DNA of 64,000 bases from Actinomucor elegans (Eukaryota > Mucoromycota > Mucoromycetes > Mucorales > Mucoraceae): the NCBI GenBank assembly GCA_026027325.1, contig JAMSLZ010000005.1, positions 186,001 through 250,000 on the forward strand, given 5' to 3'. Positions within the stretch are counted from its first letter, which is position 1; the number at the start of each line of letters is the position of its first letter. The notes under the pieces are model-generated. The model made no database searches. It was not told where the DNA came from and was given only the letters and a program-made list of their open reading frames with translations. This document shows positions 61,501 through 64,000 of the stretch, piece after piece. The position numbers and the translations under genes were made by a program.

Positions 61501-63446
61501 GGTATGCTCTGATTAATCTCTAGTGATTCTTTAATTATACTCATGAACTCTGCTCTTTGCTCAGGCGTACCAGCAGGCGAATTGTCAGGTTCATGTTTTC
61601 TTTCACGTTCAATGTTCAAGTTTTCAAAAATAGCTTCATCACTCAAGGCAGCGTCAGAATGTGCATGATCATCTTTGATGCGAAAAGCCACTCCAGTTAA
61701 TCCGATATTCATTTTGGGAAGAATATCTGTGCCAAGAAGAATATCAAACTCGAATCCGTCGTTAAAGTTCATTACTTCAAATGAGTGTTTGAACTTAATG
61801 CCATTTGCATACTTTATTTCCAAAGGATCGGTGATACCAATTCTCTTTGCAGTATTTTGATGAGACAAGAAATTATAAGAACCAGGTAATTTATGTACTT
61901 TATTTATATGAAGTTTATTCTTCAAAGAAGACAAACTAACAAAGCTACAACTACTTCCTGTATCTACGCGTCCCAGGAGACGTTCAGACTCTACAATCAA
62001 CGGTGTACATAAATTAAATGCGTCATTAGCCTTTAATTTGTCACTCTTCTTGTTCTCATTCAGGTACTTACATTGATAGCTCTGATTCTCAATCTCGGAG
62101 TCGGCCATCTCCAAGTCCTCTTGAACTTGCTGCTCAATTGACTTCTCACTCGAGGAAGCCGCAGGCATCACAGCCAAGACAGTACTGCTACTACTGCTTT
62201 CAGCAGCACCACAACGATGACCAGGACGCCATGGAGACACACCACAAGTCCAACACTCTTTACCCTTCGCCTTCTTCACAGAAGGAGGGCGTTCAGCTCT
62301 TCTCTTAGCGAGAAAACAATCCTTGGTGTCATGGGTCGCATTGTTACCATGATGGATGCACGAAAAGGGTTTCGCCACCTTACTCGCCTTTTGCACCCGA
62401 CGAGCTGCATTCTTGTGATGATGGTGATAGGGGGCCTTTTCTTTGCGTCGCTCAACAACAGGCGCACCAGGAAGAAGAGAAACAGCCTCATTATACGACG
62501 TATGGTCGTCACCAAGAATATCACGACCAATCTGTGCGATTTGATCGACAGTGTATTCAGCATTCTCACCAGAAGATCCAGCCTTCACTGAATTCATTGC
62601 AACTCTGATCAGCGTCTGAACAGGTTTAGTCAGCGAGGCCAAAAAACGATCAGCTACTCTAGGACACTCTCTAGGTAGGCCTGCATCAAACATTGCTGTT
62701 TGAAAACGCTTAGCATAGTCGCCCACCGACTCATTGTTTTCCATTACCATGGTAAACACAAGGTCAGTATATCTTCTCAACACAAGGGAAGAACCGTGCT
62801 GCTTCTTAAACTCTCTACGAGCATCTGCCCATAGGGTACAACCTCTACTCAGCTCATCTTTCACCCATGCTTTATCGCCATGGGGAAGGCAAAGGGGTAA
62901 GAAGTTCTTCCACACCTCATCAATGGACATGGAAGAAGACTCAACTACATCCTCAAATTCTCTCAAAAAATGCTCAACAGACTCGAAGGCTTCGTAACCT
63001 GGAAAAGGTTTGACAGCCGAGGTCAAGAGTTGGAACTTGGGCAAGTCGCGACGATTCAATGTCAAACCAGTAGGTGGCTTAACACGATCAACCTCACCGA
63101 TCAATGAACTGCACTCTTGGATCTCACGGAGCATCCTCTTGGAGCGTTCAAGGGCCAACAAGGCTTCATCAGCCGCTACGTCATCTCTGACTACACGAGC
63201 ACGACTAAACGCTTGAAGGTATCGGGTAATATCTGCACGGAGCCCGGCGATATTTGTGTCAATCAGTTGTGGGTCAGTCATGTCAGCAACAGCATGCTCA
63301 GCCGACTCAGACAACAAAGAACTAGCACCAGGAGACTTGATAAACTCATCAAGGTTGCTTGACAAGGTCGATTCATCAAACATGGGGGTGTCAGGGTTAA
63401 CACCACAGTTGGCAGAAGAAGAACCAGAAACGTTGTTGGAAGCCAT
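58521..63446 (-). CDS. Gag-Pol polyprotein of a Ty3-type chromovirus
   Basis: One uninterrupted 1641-residue frame with gag and pol fused, as in Tf1-like elements. Gag covers about 1-415 and ends in a Cys/His cluster (C398, C401, H410, C412; CWTCGVSPWRPGHRC). Aspartic protease: DTGS at 495-498. Reverse transcriptase: about 690-880 with TLDLSNAYHR and FVDD (828-831). RNase H: Asp979 (ATDAS), Glu1021 (KREL), Asp1046 (FTDHK). Integrase: zinc binding H1168, H1172, C1203, C1206; catalytic Asp1234, Asp1293 and Glu1329 (D-35-E spacing); GPY motif near 1468. The chromodomain (about 1514-1555, YYEVEGI, YLIKWKGY, NTW) likely steers insertion to modified histones. Every catalytic residue is present, so the protein looks functional. 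The ATG at 63446 is the first in frame, 45 bp inside the 5' LTR. Confidence 0.95.
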   Translation of the reverse strand: MASNNVSGSSSANCGVNPDTPMFDESTLSSNLDEFIKSPGASSLLSESAEHAVADMTDPQLIDTNIAGLRADITRYLQAFSRARVVRDDVAADEALLALERSKRMLREIQECSSLIGEVDRVKPPTGLTLNRRDLPKFQLLTSAVKPFPGYEAFESVEHFLREFEDVVESSSMSIDEVWKNFLPLCLPHGDKAWVKDELSRGCTLWADARREFKKQHGSSLVLRRYTDLVFTMVMENNESVGDYAKRFQTAMFDAGLPRECPRVADRFLASLTKPVQTLIRVAMNSVKAGSSGENAEYTVDQIAQIGRDILGDDHTSYNEAVSLLPGAPVVERRKEKAPYHHHHKNAARRVQKASKVAKPFSCIHHGNNATHDTKDCFLAKRRAERPPSVKKAKGKECWTCGVSPWRPGHRCGAAESSSSSTVLAVMPAASSSEKSIEQQVQEDLEMADSEIENQSYQCKYLNENKKSDKLKANDAFNLCTPLIVESERLLGRVDTGSSCSFVSLSSLKNKLHINKVHKLPGSYNFLSHQNTAKRIGITDPLEIKYANGIKFKHSFEVMNFNDGFEFDILLGTDILPKMNIGLTGVAFRIKDDHAHSDAALSDEAIFENLNIERERKHEPDNSPAGTPEQRAEFMSIIKESLEINQSIPITSSCPLPESIVRLPTKEGATAYRRQYPIPYALRPVLDKQIKEWLETGTIIRSRVNTSFNSPLLLVPKRNKDGEIVSHRACLDVRSLNQILPPTFNFPVPLVKDIFDNLAGKKVFTTLDLSNAYHRFKVAPEDVHKLSFTYNGNGFSFQKACFGVKMLTSQFQKVMATLFEGIDCVQNFVDDCIVASESIEQHAKDVKFVIDRLNSANLILKESKCSWFQHSVRMLGFVVDASGVRVDQSKLTNVSKWPLPNKNKKHIQQFMGLVNYLREFVPMISRVAEPLTSLVNAENVEELWTDRHTKSFETIKEILQSKMMLHYPDLSKQFYVATDASLYGVAAVLFQKNEAGQDLYIGFVSSSLSPSQRRWSTTKRELYAVVLALLKFRKYIWGKKFTVFTDHKALVYLHTQKIANPMLIGWIETLLDFDFDVVHIPGILNKLPDILSRLYSPLEDENKLVEDSVTSKIIRRSPKKKAIIRKKRFSRDKTINVLATKLVERKDELTDYMTPPEEERDALLKEAHAFGHFGSQAIVRDLHSQGLHWANIYAEAKDIVSSCVECQKHNISKRGYHPLSNVVANRPFDHIAIDLAGPFDVTEEGYVYMLVITDICSKFVILRPLKNKQSDTVAKELVKVYGDFGVPRICQSDNGLEFKNAVMNSISKNLGIDRRYTTPYHPRANGAAENAVRTATNTLRKMMKSDSHSWAYYLPIIQLCMNRHIKAKTMSSPFSLMFARRVNLPDDYGNEKKFKLPIESMTMRELEERVDYMDKIVFPAILERTQKINEEYNKKFNQKSVLVDIPVGTHVMIRLQNRSSKLAPIYEGPYTVVRRNTGGSYELKDEQNELLSRNYVPSELKVVTLDESSIEEEYYEVEGIRDHRGEEGHREYLIKWKGYSEKENTWQKASDFTDPTIIQRYWNKQRELRRLEQTRVEQSIQNSEPNRRKKVGTSKIPKCNGNEMSNVAIEMSKNKRANIAATTSREERILNRRSNKKRKIE

Positions 63447-63469
63447 ATCGATAAAAGTAAGGAAAATAG

Positions 63470-63491
63470 GACAGTAATTAAAAGTAAAAAA
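63470..63491 (-). other. putative primer binding site
   Basis: Directly after the 5' LTR the minus strand reads TTTTTTACTTTTAATTACTG. It does not resemble the 3' end of a common initiator tRNA complement (no TGGY start). TACTTTTAA also occurs in the LTR in the opposite sense (63532-63540), so self-priming is possible. Confidence 0.4.
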
Positions 63492-63997
63492 TGTTGTAAA
63501 GGTGGTAGATAAAGATTTTGGAAGATAGAAATACTTTTAAAACTGTGGATAGTTTTTTATTAGAGATCAAGAATTGATTAACTGGTCAAAAGGTGATAAA
63601 ACGCATCTCTTATATACTTTTTCTCGGTCGGTACTTGATTCTAAATTCATATTACGATTTGCCAGGAACAAGGTTGGACTGCGTATAAAGAAGACCAGGG
63701 ATAATAACCAAATGAGCGGACCAAGATTAGCGGCGAGGAGTGTCGGGATCAATATATCCAAAGGTAATAGTATTGAATGTAATATTTGGTGTGAGAGATA
63801 GTATTTATCAATTAGCGTCTACTTGCTCAGAGTGATATATAAATAAAGATATTTTAACATAATCAAATACAGTCATTTACATTCTGGTTCTTGGTAATAA
63901 TGCTTTATACACTTCTGCAGCTATATATAAGGATATCTATACGATTTTCTATCTGTACAGTATTCTCTTATTAATATAATTATGAGCGTTTACAACA
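63492..63997 (-). repeat. 5' LTR of the retrotransposon
   Basis: 506 bp, identical by eye to 57832-58337. On the minus strand a TATA-like AGTATATAAG (63609-63618) could start the genomic transcript. It ends three bases before the window edge. Confidence 0.93.
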
Positions 63998-64000
63998 TTA

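Larger units (their letters stand above)
57832..63997 (-). mobile_element. complete Ty3-type chromodomain LTR retrotransposon (chromovirus)
   Basis: A 6166-bp element read on the minus strand. Two 506-bp LTRs flank one long Gag-Pol frame. LTR termini are the inverted pair TGTTGTAAA/TTTACAACA. As far as I can compare by eye, the two LTRs are identical. The left flank is TTAGT and the three bases visible after the right LTR are TTA, consistent with a 5-bp target duplication cut off by the window edge. The polypurine tract abuts the 3' LTR. All features point to a recent, possibly still active insertion. Confidence 0.93.

Overview
The window reads as nuclear DNA from an early-diverging fungus, most likely a Mucorales species. 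It is AT-rich, with protein genes interrupted by many short introns (about 45-140 nt, mostly 48-60, GT-AG). It carries a secreted CotH-type kinase-fold gene typical of Mucorales, and its AP-2, TOM1/HUWE1, ERG10 and MedA homologues have fungal features. There is no sign of prokaryotic or organellar sequence. Exon coordinates below were worked out by hand from splice motifs, reading-frame continuity and family conservation.

Layout. 1-3.6 kb: gene-poor, with two decayed DDE transposase remnants pointing towards each other. 3.6-9.9 kb: KXD1-like gene (+), then CotH, a PPN2-like metallophosphatase and an F-box-like orphan (all -). 9.9-13.1 kb: no gene; a 94-bp direct repeat. 13.1-14.8 kb: FHA-RING ubiquitin ligase of the Dma1/CHFR type (+). 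16.3-19.6 kb: alpha subunit of the AP-2 clathrin adaptor, 10 exons (-). 20.7-31.8 kb: giant HECT ligase TOM1/HUWE1, 15 exons and 3438 codons (-). 31.8-35.4 kb: no gene; an inverted-repeat element. 35.4-37.0 kb: HSF-type transcription factor (+). 40.8-43.0 kb: Medusa (MedA)-type developmental regulator (+). 46.9-48.4 kb: acetoacetyl-CoA thiolase (+). 52.6-53.7 kb: unknown 7-TM protein, with a short-form tRNase Z 70 bp downstream (both +). 55.2-57.2 kb: CHERP-like splicing-associated protein with CID, RS and CCHC parts (-). 57.8-64.0 kb: one complete, apparently very young Ty3-type chromodomain LTR retrotransposon (-).

The genes do not form a pathway cluster. They are mostly housekeeping functions: endocytosis, ubiquitin ligation, tRNA 3' processing, mevalonate supply and mRNA processing. 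With them are two developmental or stress transcription factors and one lineage-typical secreted protein. The intergenic space (about half of the window) holds homopolymer runs, microsatellites and, most notably, at least fifteen diverged copies of one short dispersed repeat that I do not recognise; two of these copies form the 85-bp arms of an inverted-repeat element. The items most worth a second look are this repeat family and the element built from it, the intact retrotransposon with a possible self-priming site, the zinc knuckle and catalytic cysteine codon that are completed only by splicing, and the unknown 7-TM and F-box-like proteins.
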